A DNA stretch of 64,000 nt, from the NCBI RefSeq assembly GCF_016765655.2, contig NZ_CP086106.1, positions 1,486,501 through 1,550,500 on the forward strand, read 5' to 3'. The notes beneath the pieces were generated by a model. That model worked only from the letters and a program-made list of their open reading frames with translations, ran no database searches and was not told the origin of the DNA. Positions 1-8,464 of the stretch are shown piece after piece. This DNA is from Skermanella mucosa (lineage in GTDB: Bacteria; Pseudomonadota; Alphaproteobacteria; Azospirillales; Azospirillaceae). The translations under genes were made by a program, and so were the position numbers. Within the stretch, counting starts at the first letter, position 1, and each line of letters starts with the position of its first letter.

Positions 1-232
1 CCATCGGGCCCAGCACCTCCAGCCGGTCTATGTTCTCGGCATAGGTCAGCACGGCCAGCGCCAGCGACCTGGGCTGCGACCCGGTCTCGCCATGGTGGGA
101 CTGGTTGAAGAGGTCCCGGATCTCCGGGTTGGTGAACAGGATCTGATACATCCTGCGGGTAATATCCAGCCCCTTTTCCCTGAGCGCCGGGACGGTTGCC
201 TTGACCACCTGGACCGTTTTCGCTGACAGCAT
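1..232 (-). CDS. hmp: Flavohemoglobin (nitric oxide dioxygenase), N-terminal part; gene runs off the left edge
   Basis: Translating the minus strand from the ATG at 232 gives 77 residues that read as the start of a flavohemoglobin globin domain: MLSAKTVQVVKATVPAL, then a helix with TRRMYQILFTNPEIRDLFNQ, then SHHGETGSQPRSLALAV. The family has a heme globin domain followed by an FAD/NAD(P)H reductase module and converts nitric oxide to nitrate with O2. Only the globin start is visible, so a stand-alone globin cannot be formally excluded, although the NQSHH...G(S/T)QP pattern is typical of Hmp. The rest lies beyond position 1. An inverted repeat sits about 40 bases upstream of the start (separate entry), which suits control by nitrosative stress. 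Confidence 0.85.
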   Translation of the reverse strand, partial: MLSAKTVQVVKATVPALREKGLDITRRMYQILFTNPEIRDLFNQSHHGETGSQPRSLALAVLTYAENIDRLEVLGPM

Positions 233-270
233 TGATCTTCCCTTCCGGTTCGAATGCGCGACTGATCGAT

Positions 271-297
271 AAAACATATACGGTTAATACATGTTTG
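271..297 (-). promoter_or_regulatory. Inverted repeat in the hmp promoter, candidate NO-responsive operator
   Basis: AAACAT at 272-277 and ATGTTT at 291-296 form inverted arms; with the inner TA/TA bases, 8 of 9 paired positions match around a centre at 284. The repeat is AT-rich in GC-rich surroundings and lies 40 bases upstream of the hmp start. NsrR-type repressors bind AT-rich inverted repeats of this general kind in front of hmp genes. The half-site spacing is not the textbook one, so the regulator's identity is inference. Confidence 0.45.
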
Positions 298-393
298 TGT
301 CGGCATCGATCGGTGCGGCGGATTGTCATCGTCCGATCGGTCGGGCTGGCTCGGGGAGAGGGTGCGCGGAAAGCGAGACTGCGCCGGCAGGGA

Positions 394-1014
394 TCAGAGC
401 ATCCCGTACCGGGCCAGGTCCCGGCGCAGCGTCCCGGCATCGATGAACCGGACCGCGTGCATGCCGACATCGCGGGCGCCCTCGACGTTCTTCTCCACGT
501 CGTCGATGAACAGCGTGTCACCCGCCGACAGGCCGTGGTCGTCCAGCAGGCGGCGATAGATCGCGGGATCGGGTTTCAACAGGCGAACTTCGCCCGACAC
601 GACGATGCCGTCGAAGGCGTTCAGCACGTCGAAGCGGCGGCGTGCCCGTTCGAGCTTGTCCACCGAGAAGTTGGTGATGCAGTACACGGGCTTCCCGCGT
701 CGCTTCAGCTCCCACACGATGTCGGCGGTGTCTGGGATGGGACCCGGCACCATCTCGTCCCATTCCAGGTCGTAGGCCGCGATCAGCTCGGCCTTCTCGG
801 GGTGCCGGGCGCTCAGCTCCTCGACCGCCTCCTTCCACGGACGCCCGGCGTCCTGCCGCAGGTTCCAGTCGGGCGTACAGACGGTCGCGAGGAATTCCTC
901 CATGGCGGCGGTATCTTCCGCGAACAGCTTGCGGTACAGGTATCGAGGGTTCCAGTCGATGAGAACACCGCCGATGTCGAACACGGCGATGCTGGGGTCG
1001 GCAGATCTCGGCAT
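394..1014 (-). CDS. HAD-superfamily (subfamily IA) hydrolase
   Basis: A 206-residue protein with the haloacid dehalogenase motifs in order. FDIGGVLID near residue 12 carries the nucleophilic Asp13, TNFS is motif II, LKPDPAIY supplies the motif III lysine, and FIDDVEKNVEGA is the motif IV acidic pair. The second Asp usual in motif I is Gly here, as in YihX-like and epoxide-hydrolase-type HAD proteins, where the D-x-G form is common. A small sugar or nucleotide phosphatase is the likeliest role; the substrate cannot be read from the sequence. I chose the internal ATG at 1014 because the longer frame upstream has no HAD similarity. It is transcribed away from maiA. Confidence 0.75.
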   Translation of the reverse strand: MPRSADPSIAVFDIGGVLIDWNPRYLYRKLFAEDTAAMEEFLATVCTPDWNLRQDAGRPWKEAVEELSARHPEKAELIAAYDLEWDEMVPGPIPDTADIVWELKRRGKPVYCITNFSVDKLERARRRFDVLNAFDGIVVSGEVRLLKPDPAIYRRLLDDHGLSAGDTLFIDDVEKNVEGARDVGMHAVRFIDAGTLRRDLARYGML

Positions 1015-1141
1015 GGAGTCGGGCCTTGTGATATTGAAGGGTGCGACCGTGCGGCTAGGTGCGGATGCTGGGTGACTTGATATACTAACAGATGCGCGGA
1101 CGGGCGGCATCCCGCAACCGCGAAGGAGCGGAGTATCGTTA

Positions 1142-1780
1142 ATGAAGCTTTTTGGTTATTTCCGGTCGTCGGCGGCCTACCGGGTTCGAATCGCCCTTAA
1201 TCTGAAAGGGCTTGAGGTCGACCACCGGTTCGTCCACCTGCGCAAGGGGGAGCAGTCCGCGCCCGAATATGGCGCGCTGAACCCGCAGGGCATGGTTCCC
1301 ATGCTGATCGACGGCCCGCATGTCCTGACCCAGTCGCTCGCCATCATCGAGTACCTGGAAGAGACCAACCCCGAGCCGAGCCTGCTGCCCAAGCACCCGA
1401 TCGAGCGGGCGCGCGTACGCGCCATCGCCCAGGCGATCGCGTGCGACATACACCCTCTGAACAATCTGCGCGTGCTGCGCTATCTGGTCGGGCCGATGAA
1501 GGCTTCCGACGAGGCGAAGAACGAGTGGTACGGGCACTGGGTCGTCGAGGGGCTGACGGCGCTGGAGCGGACCCTGACACCGGCCGCCGGGACCGGTACC
1601 TTCTGCCACGGCGACCAGCCGACCCTGGCCGACGTGTGCTTGGTGCCCCAGGTCTACAACGCCGAGCGTGCCGACATCGATCTGTCGCCCTATCCGCGTA
1701 TCATGAAGATCGTGTCCGCCTGCCGCGAGCTTCGCGCGTTCCAGGACGCCGATCCGGCCAAGCAGGCCGACGCGGAGTGA
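1142..1780 (+). CDS. maiA: Maleylacetoacetate isomerase (zeta-class glutathione transferase)
   Basis: A 212-residue glutathione transferase, the usual length for the zeta class. The active-site signature SSAAYRVRIAL lies at residues 9-19, followed by the GSH-binding segment NPQGMVPMLID and SLAIIEYLEE. The C-terminal helical domain contains ACDIHPLNNLRVL and the conserved LADVCLVPQVYNA. The enzyme isomerises maleylacetoacetate to fumarylacetoacetate in tyrosine/homogentisate breakdown. The other genes of that pathway are not in this window, so assignment rests on the signature alone. An AAGGAG ribosome site lies upstream of the ATG. Confidence 0.85.
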   Translation: MKLFGYFRSSAAYRVRIALNLKGLEVDHRFVHLRKGEQSAPEYGALNPQGMVPMLIDGPHVLTQSLAIIEYLEETNPEPSLLPKHPIERARVRAIAQAIACDIHPLNNLRVLRYLVGPMKASDEAKNEWYGHWVVEGLTALERTLTPAAGTGTFCHGDQPTLADVCLVPQVYNAERADIDLSPYPRIMKIVSACRELRAFQDADPAKQADAE

Positions 1781-1790
1781 CCGCCGGCCA

Positions 1791-1823
1791 CCGGCGCCGA
1801 ACCCATCCAGGGTCCGGCGCCGG
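1791..1823. terminator. Hairpin between convergent maiA and the DsbA-like gene
   Basis: A 14-base stem with one mismatch (1791-1804 against 1810-1823) closes a five-base loop between two converging genes. It has no T-run on either side, so it is a likely but not certain bidirectional terminator. Confidence 0.5.
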
Positions 1824-1843
1824 CGGCGACATCTCCGGACCGG

Positions 1844-2611
1844 TCAGCCGGCGCGTCCCGCGGCGACCAGCTCCTTCAGGCGGTCGAGGCCGACGGCACC
1901 GGGGATGATCTGGTCGCCGACCACGAAAGCCGGGGTGCCGCGGATGTTCAGTTCGCTGGCGAGCCGCAGGTTCCGCTGGAGCGCCTCCTGGATCTCCGGC
2001 GATTCCATGTCCTTCTTCAGCCGCTCCATGTCCAGGCCGACCGAATTGGCGATGCGGAAGATCTTGTCGTCGTCGAGCTGGCCGCGGTTCTCCATCAGCG
2101 CCACGTGCAGCGCGTCGTACTTGCCCTGGCGGTGGGCCGCCAGCGCCGCCCGCGAGGCCGTCAGCGACGCCGGGCCGAGGATCGGGAACTCCTTGTAGAC
2201 CAGCCGCAGCTTGCCGTCCGACTCCAGCAGCCGGCGGACATCGGCATGGACCGCCTTGCAGTAGCCGCACTGGTAATCGAAGAACTCCACCAGCGTCACG
2301 TCGCCCTGCGGGTTGCCGGCGACCGGCGAGGCCGGGTTGCGGAAAAGCTCCTCCTGGCGGCTGGCCAGCGCGCCGCGCTGGGCCTCCGCCTGCGCGGCCT
2401 CCTGCCGCTCCTGGAAGGCCGTCAGCGATTCGACCAGGACCTCCGGATGGGCGAGCAGGTAGTCGCGCACGATCTGCTCGATCGCCGCCTTGCCCAAGGG
2501 TGTGTCGGGCGCCGGCTGCTGGGCACCGGCGCCCGTCGGCGACGCGAGGCCGACCAGGGCCGACAGGGCGGCTGCGGCGATCAGGCGGGGCAGGAATGCT
2601 GGGCGGTGCAT
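1844..2611 (-). CDS. DsbA-family thiol:disulfide oxidoreductase, periplasmic
   Basis: A 255-residue protein with a Sec signal peptide (hydrophobic stretch at residues 8-28 ending ASPTGAGA) and a thioredoxin-fold domain. The redox motif CGYC is at residues 115-118, in EFFDYQCGYCKA. The cis-proline loop is RGTPAFVVGDQIIPG, near residue 230. The helical segment before the thioredoxin domain (residues 40-90, rich in Q, E and A) is usual in the Com1/ScsC-like branch of DsbA proteins. It probably oxidises or isomerises periplasmic disulfides. The start at 2611 was chosen because it begins directly before the signal peptide and has a GGAG site upstream. The M48 protease gene lies upstream on the same strand, suggesting an envelope quality-control pair. 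Confidence 0.85.
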   Translation of the reverse strand: MHRPAFLPRLIAAAALSALVGLASPTGAGAQQPAPDTPLGKAAIEQIVRDYLLAHPEVLVESLTAFQERQEAAQAEAQRGALASRQEELFRNPASPVAGNPQGDVTLVEFFDYQCGYCKAVHADVRRLLESDGKLRLVYKEFPILGPASLTASRAALAAHRQGKYDALHVALMENRGQLDDDKIFRIANSVGLDMERLKKDMESPEIQEALQRNLRLASELNIRGTPAFVVGDQIIPGAVGLDRLKELVAAGRAG

Positions 2612-2730
2612 CAGGTATTCTCCGAAAAGGGCTTTCCGCACGATGGCGAATCGGAAGCCCGGCGACAAGCCTTCTCGCGGCCGGTGTCCCGGACTGGGGC
2701 GGCCGGTTTCCCGGCCTGATGACGGACGGT

Positions 2731-4110
2731 TCAGCGTGTCGGCAGGCGTTCGGTGGCGGTCCGGATATCCTGGGCGCGGATCCAGCCGGGCGACCCGGCG
2801 GGGAGCTGGTTCTCCGCCTTCTCCGCGTGGAACCGTGCGACCGCCCGGTCGCCGCGCGCCATGGCCTCCTCCGCCAGGGCGTAGGACAGCATGCCCTGCT
2901 GGTTCTCGCGGCCGTAGACGGTGGCGATCAGGCGCCAGGTGAAGGGGGTGCGCGGCTCCCTCGATGCCGCCGCTTTCAGGTGCTTCAGCGCCTCGTCGAG
3001 CAGGGAGTTGTCGTTGGCCTCGATCAGGGCATGGGCCAGGGAGCTTCGCAGCAGCGCCGAGTCCGGCAGCAGCTCGACCGCCTTGCGGTAGGGGGGGATC
3101 GACTCAGGCACCCGACTGTTCTCCAGCAGCACCTGCCCCTTCAATTCGTAAAAGAACGGGTTCTGCGGCTCCTCCTTGATGAGCTGGTCGATCAGGGGAA
3201 GCGCCTGCCTGATGTCGCCGCGCTGGTACAGCGCGATCGCCCGGCCGTAGCGCGGAGCCACGTCGGTATCGGATTCGCGGTAGCGATGGAGGGCGATCTG
3301 GGGCTGGATGAAGCCCAGCAGCTTTGCCTTCATCCGGGCATGCATCTCGACATACTCGGCCGGCGCCTTCCGGTCCGACACGCTCGAATGCTCGACATGG
3401 TGGCGGACGCTTTCGATCCGGTCCTGGGTCAGCGGATGGGTGCGGACGAAGGCGTCCTGGCGATCGGTCGGCCGCAGGTCCTGTCCGGCCAGCTTCTCCA
3501 GGAAGCTGAGCAGCCCGCGGGCGGAGACGCCCGCCTGGTCCATGTAGCCGAGCGCCGCCTGGTCCGCCGTGCTTTCCTGGGCCCTGCTGTAGGCCAGGTA
3601 GGAGCGCCGGGCCATTTCCTGCCCGCCGCCGAGGATGGCCGCGCCGGCGCCGGCCTCGCCGGTCGCCAGTGCTGCGCCGATGCCGAGCAGCGCCGACAGG
3701 ATGGCCTGGGCCGAGGCCCCCTCCATCGCCTCCTGCGAGCGGATCAGGTGGCCGCCGGCGATGTGGCCGATCTCGTGCGCGATCACGCCGATCAGCTCGT
3801 CCGGGTTCTCGCTTTCCTGAAGCAGGCCGGTATGGATGAACAGGTTCATGCCGCCGGCCACGAAGGCGTTCAGGGAGTTGTCCTTGACCAGCGCGATCTC
3901 GACGCTGTCTCCGTTGATCCCGGAGGCTTCGAAGATTGGCCCCGCGTAAGTGCGGATGATATGTTCGATCTCGGCGTCGCGGATGAACTGGAGGCGACGC
4001 TGCTGCGCTTCCGCCGGCGCGGCCGAAACCACAACCAAAGCTAAGGCCGACAGAGCCGCGGCGAGGATACGAATCTTGACCACCAGTTTCCGCGGTAAAC
4101 GCAAAGTCAT
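2731..4110 (-). CDS. M48-family zinc metalloprotease with C-terminal TPR repeats (BepA/YfgC-like)
   Basis: A 459-residue protein with a cleavable signal peptide (hydrophobic residues 14-34, ending PAEAQ) and an M48 peptidase domain. The zinc-binding HEIGH is at residues 112-116 in VIAHEIGHIAGGHL, and the third ligand helix includes STADQAALGYMDQAG. From about residue 270 the sequence becomes helical TPR repeats. The layout matches BepA, a periplasmic protease/chaperone that helps assemble or degrade outer-membrane proteins. The start at 4110 has a strong GGGAG site and leads straight into the signal peptide. The first bases overlap the likely start of the divergent gamma-glutamyltransferase-like gene. 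Confidence 0.88.
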   Translation of the reverse strand: MTLRLPRKLVVKIRILAAALSALALVVVSAAPAEAQQRRLQFIRDAEIEHIIRTYAGPIFEASGINGDSVEIALVKDNSLNAFVAGGMNLFIHTGLLQESENPDELIGVIAHEIGHIAGGHLIRSQEAMEGASAQAILSALLGIGAALATGEAGAGAAILGGGQEMARRSYLAYSRAQESTADQAALGYMDQAGVSARGLLSFLEKLAGQDLRPTDRQDAFVRTHPLTQDRIESVRHHVEHSSVSDRKAPAEYVEMHARMKAKLLGFIQPQIALHRYRESDTDVAPRYGRAIALYQRGDIRQALPLIDQLIKEEPQNPFFYELKGQVLLENSRVPESIPPYRKAVELLPDSALLRSSLAHALIEANDNSLLDEALKHLKAAASREPRTPFTWRLIATVYGRENQQGMLSYALAEEAMARGDRAVARFHAEKAENQLPAGSPGWIRAQDIRTATERLPTR

Positions 4111-5578
4111 GCCCTCTCCCACATGCGCGTCCGGATTTCCGGGCCGGACCGCGAACCTGCGTCCAGCATATACGCGAATCTGGCAACGCTTGGGCATTAT
4201 TACCATGGTCGCCGCCACCGTGGGGGGCTGCGCTTCCAATCAGCCCATGCGAGTCGGGGCCCACCAGGTGAATGCGGGAGTCGCGGCGGACGAGCCACGC
4301 GCCGCGGTCATCGGCCGGGACATCCTGGCCCAGGGCGGCAACGCCGTCGATGCGGCGACCGCCATGGGGCTCGCCATGGCGGTGACCCTGCCGACCCGCG
4401 TCGGGCTGGGCGGCGGCGGGATCTGCGTCGTGCATGACGCGGCCACCAAGCAGACCCGCACCCTGGATTTCCTGCCCCGGTCCCCGAACGGCGGTCAGGT
4501 CGCCGTGCCGGGCATGTTGCGCGGGCTGGCGACCCTGCACGCCGCCCACGGCAAGATGCGCTGGGAGCAGCTGGTCGCCCCGGCGGAGGCGAAGGCCCGG
4601 TTCGAGACCCAGATCTCCCGGGCGCTCGCCCGCGACCTCCAGGTGTTCGGCGACGTGGCCGGCGACGACCCGGAGGCCCGGCGGCTGTACCTGCCCAACG
4701 GACCCCAGCCGCCCGGCGAGGGGCAGAAGCTGGAACAGTCGGATCTTGCCGCCGTGCTGGCCCAGGTGCGCCAGCGTGGTGCCGGTGCCTTCTATACCGG
4801 GCAGCTGGGCGCCCGCGTCGCCGAGAGCGTCGGGGTCGACGCCGCCACCCTGGCGTCCTATCAGGCCCAGTGGCGCGACACCGCCGAGGTCAGGCACGGC
4901 AACGAGGTGATGCATTTCGCGGCGCCGCCGGAAGGCGCGCCGGCCGCCGACTCCCTGCGGGCGGCGCTGCAGGCGCCGTCGGGCGGGCGCAACGCCGGGC
5001 TGGTCAAGGCGCTGGAGAAGGTCGAGCCCGAGGGACCGCCCACGGCGGGCCTGGTGACGTTCGACCCGTTCGGGCAGGCGGTCGCCTGCACCTTCTCGGT
5101 CGGCGCGCCGATGGGGACCGGGAAGATGATCCCGGGGACCGGCATCCTCCAGGCGGCGGCGACCGGCGCCCGGGGCATCGGCGGTCCGGCCGTCCTGGTC
5201 AATCCCAACCTCAACCAACCGCTCTTCGCCGGCAGCGCCGGGCTGATCGGCGTGGGCGTCGGGGAGGAGGGCGCGGGCGCCGCCCCGGCCGCCCTGGTCA
5301 ACGTGGCGCTCCGGACCCTGGAGCAGGACATGAACGCCCTCGAGGCGGTGACGGCGCTCCGGCTGGCGCCGGATCCCGCCGGCGGGACCCTGATCGAGGA
5401 GACCGCCGAACGGCCGGCCAGCCGCGAGACGTCAGGCGTCCAGGGGGAGATCTACGGCGTCCAGGCGCTGGGCCGGGTCAACCTGGTGAGCTGCAAGGTC
5501 AACCGCAGCGACGGCAGCCGGTCCTGCTCCGCGGCGACCGACCCGCGCGGCTTCGGCCTCGCGTCCAGCATCCAGTAG
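4109..5578 (+). CDS. Gamma-glutamyltransferase-like lipoprotein with diverged active-site residues
   Basis: About 489 residues with the Ntn-hydrolase fold of gamma-glutamyltransferases. The N-terminal core reads DILAQGGNAVDAATAMGLA, then VGLGGGGICVVHDA, and the small-subunit region is TAGLVTFDPFGQAVACTF followed by GTGKMIPGTGIL. The family cleaves between subunits before a catalytic Thr in a TTH motif; here that spot reads TAG, so a Thr is kept but the next two residues differ. The Asn and the Ser-Ser pair that bind substrate in the E. coli enzyme also appear replaced. It is shorter than E. coli GGT (580). A lipobox-like VGGC follows a hydrophobic run, so it is probably a lipoprotein. No good ribosome site marks the start; 4157 (CTG) or 4205 (ATG) are alternatives. 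Confidence 0.7.
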   Translation: MPSPTCASGFPGRTANLRPAYTRIWQRLGIITMVAATVGGCASNQPMRVGAHQVNAGVAADEPRAAVIGRDILAQGGNAVDAATAMGLAMAVTLPTRVGLGGGGICVVHDAATKQTRTLDFLPRSPNGGQVAVPGMLRGLATLHAAHGKMRWEQLVAPAEAKARFETQISRALARDLQVFGDVAGDDPEARRLYLPNGPQPPGEGQKLEQSDLAAVLAQVRQRGAGAFYTGQLGARVAESVGVDAATLASYQAQWRDTAEVRHGNEVMHFAAPPEGAPAADSLRAALQAPSGGRNAGLVKALEKVEPEGPPTAGLVTFDPFGQAVACTFSVGAPMGTGKMIPGTGILQAAATGARGIGGPAVLVNPNLNQPLFAGSAGLIGVGVGEEGAGAAPAALVNVALRTLEQDMNALEAVTALRLAPDPAGGTLIEETAERPASRETSGVQGEIYGVQALGRVNLVSCKVNRSDGSRSCSAATDPRGFGLASSIQ

Positions 5579-5623
5579 AAACGGTTCCGTCGTTTTTCAT
5601 AATCAGGGCTTCATGGTCAGGGT

Positions 5624-6769
5624 ATGTCACTGAAAATAGCAAAGCGGGGAGCCATCTCCCCGTTCATCGTCATGGAAGTCATGCGCGCCGCCGCCGAGCG
5701 GGAAGCCGCCGGCGGGGACGTGCTCCACCTGGAGGTCGGCCAGCCGTCCACCGGGGCGCCGGCCGCGGTGATATCGGCCGCCAAGCGGGCGCTTGACGGC
5801 GACCGGCTGGGATATACCGACGCCCTGGGCATCCCGCCGCTGCGCTCCGCCATCGCGCGGTTCTACCATGACCGCTACGGCCTGAACGCGCCGGAGCGGC
5901 GCGTGGTCGTCACGACCGGGTCGTCGGCCGGTTTCCTGCTGGGCTTCCTGGCGGCGTTCGAGCCGGGCGACCGGGTCGCCATGGCGGCCCCGAGCTATCC
6001 GGCCTACCGCAACATCCTGATGGCGCTGGGCGTCGTCCCGATCGAAATGCCCGCCGGGCCGGAAACCCGGTTCCAGCCGACGGTCGAACTGCTGGAAGGG
6101 CTGGGGCACCCGGTGGAGGGCCTGATCGTCGCCAGCCCGTCCAACCCGGCCGGCACCATGCTGGGGGCGGACGAACTGCGCCGGCTGGCCAACTACTGCC
6201 GCGACAAGGGCATCCGGCTGGTCTCGGACGAGATCTATCACGGCATCTGCTACGAGGGGGCGGCGACCTCGGCGCTGACCGTCACCGACCAGGCGCTGGT
6301 GATCAACAGCTTCTCCAAGTATTTCTCCATGACCGGCTGGCGGCTCGGCTGGATGGTCGTTCCGGACGACCTCGCCCGCTCGATCGAATGCCTCAGCCAG
6401 AACCTGTTCATCTCCCCGCCCAGCCTGTCGCAGCACGCCGCCTGCGCGGTGTTCGACTGCACGGAGGAACTGGACGCCAACGTCGCCCGCTACGCCCGCA
6501 ACCGGGCGCTTCTGCTGGAGGAGTTGCCGAAGGCCGGGTTCGACCGGCTGGCCCCGGCGGACGGCGCTTTCTACATCTACGCCGACGTGTCGGCGATGAC
6601 GGACGACAGCGAGGCGTTCTGCCGCCGCATGCTGGCCGAGACCGGCATCGCGGCGACTCCGGGCGTGGATTTCGACCGCGACCGCGGCCACCACTTCATG
6701 CGCTTCTCCTTCGCCGGCTCGACCGACGACATGGCCGAAGCGGTGAAGCGGCTGAAGGCGTGGCGGTGA
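5624..6769 (+). CDS. Class I/II PLP-dependent aminotransferase
   Basis: A 381-residue fold-type I aminotransferase of typical length. SSAGFLLGFLAAFEPGDRV forms the cofactor phosphate region, ASPSNPAGTML carries the conserved Asn, and SDEIYHGICY has the Asp-x-x-Tyr that holds the pyridine ring. The PLP lysine lies in NSFSKYFSMTGWRLGW, and the C-terminal Arg that binds the substrate carboxylate is in HFMRFSFAG. Similar proteins use aspartate, alanine or aromatic amino acids; the substrate cannot be told here. It stands alone on the plus strand, 45 bases after the GGT-like gene, and may be co-transcribed with it. Confidence 0.85.
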   Translation: MSLKIAKRGAISPFIVMEVMRAAAEREAAGGDVLHLEVGQPSTGAPAAVISAAKRALDGDRLGYTDALGIPPLRSAIARFYHDRYGLNAPERRVVVTTGSSAGFLLGFLAAFEPGDRVAMAAPSYPAYRNILMALGVVPIEMPAGPETRFQPTVELLEGLGHPVEGLIVASPSNPAGTMLGADELRRLANYCRDKGIRLVSDEIYHGICYEGAATSALTVTDQALVINSFSKYFSMTGWRLGWMVVPDDLARSIECLSQNLFISPPSLSQHAACAVFDCTEELDANVARYARNRALLLEELPKAGFDRLAPADGAFYIYADVSAMTDDSEAFCRRMLAETGIAATPGVDFDRDRGHHFMRFSFAGSTDDMAEAVKRLKAWR

Positions 6770-6804
6770 GAGGAGCGGAGAACCGGCCGGTTCGACATAA
6801 AATT

Positions 6805-6882
6805 GTAGGTCGGGTAGAGCGAAGCGGCACCCGACAAGCAGGCGTTTTGATGTCGGGTGCCGCTTCGCTTTACCCGACCTAC
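6805..6882. repeat. REPIN: two inverted REP units with GTAG heads (copy 1)
   Basis: Left unit 6805-6835 and right unit 6852-6882 are inverted copies separated by 16 bases. Each unit begins with GTAG and contains its own small palindrome (GTCGGGT ... ACCCGAC), the hallmark of REP sequences mobilised by RAYT transposases. The whole folds into one 31-bp hairpin with a single G-U pair. It sits between two convergent genes and may act as their terminator. A second copy lies at 20031-20108. Confidence 0.85.
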
Positions 6883-6907
6883 GGTTACGGCAACTCAATT
6901 TGAAGTT

Positions 6908-8464
6908 TCACGTCTTTGTCCGGGTGCCGGCGATCCCTTCGATCACCAGTCCGGACAGCAGGCGTCCTCCGGTCACGATCTGGCGGGCGACGCCCGCGAC
7001 CCCGCCGGCCGAGCCGGCCAGCCGCAGCAGGCGGATGAGTTGGCTTTGCCGGGCTTCCGGCACGCGGGCCAGCACGGCGGTCCAGACGGCGTCGACGTTG
7101 TAGAGCATCCCGGCGTCCAGCCGCGCCGGCACGACGTCGGCGGCGGCCACTCCCAGCGCCTCCGCCACCGACTCCATGGCGGCCCGGATGGTCTCCGCCT
7201 TGCGTCCGGTCGGGGCGGCGACGTCGTAGGGGGGAGCCCACTCGTTGAACGGCCGCAGCCGGTCGATGTGGGACATGACGACCACGACCGGAGGCGCCCG
7301 GAACTGCGGACGGCCCGCGAAATGGCCGCGCACCGCGTCGAGCAAGCGGCGGTCCAGGTCGCGGGCGCCGTCGTTGGCCGGGGCGACCCACAGGACCAGG
7401 TCGCAGTTCTCGGCCAACGCGACCAGCTTGGGAATGGAGGTTTCCCGTTCCAGCCCGGCGCAGTCGACCAGTTCGAGCGCCGGTCGGTCGTCGGCGCCGC
7501 GCACCGAGTGGCTGGTTGGCTGGCCGGTGGCCGCAAGAACGTCGACCGCTGCGACCACGTCGCCGCACAGGGCGTTCACCAGGCTCGACTTGCCGGCATT
7601 GACCTTGCCGGCGATCAGCAGGCGCAGCGGCACCGCCGGCGCGGCGGGTTCGGCCACCGCCGGAGGCTCCAGTCTTTCGAGTTCGTCGATGTCGGCGCGC
7701 AGCCGGCCGCTATACAGGTTGATCGCCTCGCGGCCGATCTCTTCCACCACGATCCGGGCGATCCGGTCCAGCATCAGGGACGACAGGCCTTCCGCGGCAA
7801 AGCCCTGGAAGCGGCGGCTCAGCTCGGCCGCGGCCGCCTGCACCGGGTTGATCGCCAGGCGGATGGCGCGCCAGGGGCCATCGGCGCTCTGGGCGACGCT
7901 CGCCACCGTCCGCTTGACCCGGTAGAGCCGGAGCACGTCGCCGATCCGCACCGAGCGCGAACCCGGCACCGCCTGGACCGTCAGCGCCCGGGTCCGGCGG
8001 CTGATCCGCTCGGCCAGCAGCAGCGCCTCGGGCAGGGTGAAGTGCCACAGCGGCTCGGCGCGTTCCGGATGGTAATGGCGGGCGACCTCCTCGATCACGG
8101 CGCGCCCGGTGGCGAGCAGCGCCCGCTGATCCACCAGCATGCGGCCGGAGGTCTGCGCCGCGAAGCCCTGGACCCTCTGCCAGGCAACCTTGTCACTGGG
8201 CGACCAGCCGGGGTCGGGCGGCGTCTCCTCCCCGGCGGCGGTCGTCCCGTCGCCCGAAGGCACCCGGTCGCCGGATCGATGCGCCCGCCGGAACAGCAGC
8301 CCCGCCGCTAGGAAGCACAGCGCCGTCCCCAGGAACCAATAGACGAAGCCCTGCCGTTCCCATAGCCAGACGGCGCCCAGCGGGACCAGGGCCAGGAAGG
8401 GCAGGCTGGCGGCGGCCAGCGCGCCCAGCCACCAGGACCCCTGCCGGCCGACGATCCGCTTCAC
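6908..8464 (-). CDS. Membrane-anchored GTPase, second gene of a two-GTPase operon
   Basis: A 518-residue protein with two N-terminal transmembrane segments (about residues 12-32 and 38-58), a long helical region, and a GTPase domain starting near residue 280. Its P-loop is GKVNAGKSS, the G3 motif is DCAG, and the G4 position reads SHID rather than N/TKxD. It belongs to the broad TrmE-Era-Septin-like group of bacterial GTPases that work at the membrane; the exact function is unknown. The gene starts with GTG at 8464, and this GTGA overlaps the stop of the upstream GTPase gene, so the two are translationally coupled. The pair probably makes two proteins that act together. Confidence 0.75.
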   Translation of the reverse strand: MKRIVGRQGSWWLGALAAASLPFLALVPLGAVWLWERQGFVYWFLGTALCFLAAGLLFRRAHRSGDRVPSGDGTTAAGEETPPDPGWSPSDKVAWQRVQGFAAQTSGRMLVDQRALLATGRAVIEEVARHYHPERAEPLWHFTLPEALLLAERISRRTRALTVQAVPGSRSVRIGDVLRLYRVKRTVASVAQSADGPWRAIRLAINPVQAAAAELSRRFQGFAAEGLSSLMLDRIARIVVEEIGREAINLYSGRLRADIDELERLEPPAVAEPAAPAVPLRLLIAGKVNAGKSSLVNALCGDVVAAVDVLAATGQPTSHSVRGADDRPALELVDCAGLERETSIPKLVALAENCDLVLWVAPANDGARDLDRRLLDAVRGHFAGRPQFRAPPVVVVMSHIDRLRPFNEWAPPYDVAAPTGRKAETIRAAMESVAEALGVAAADVVPARLDAGMLYNVDAVWTAVLARVPEARQSQLIRLLRLAGSAGGVAGVARQIVTGGRLLSGLVIEGIAGTRTKT

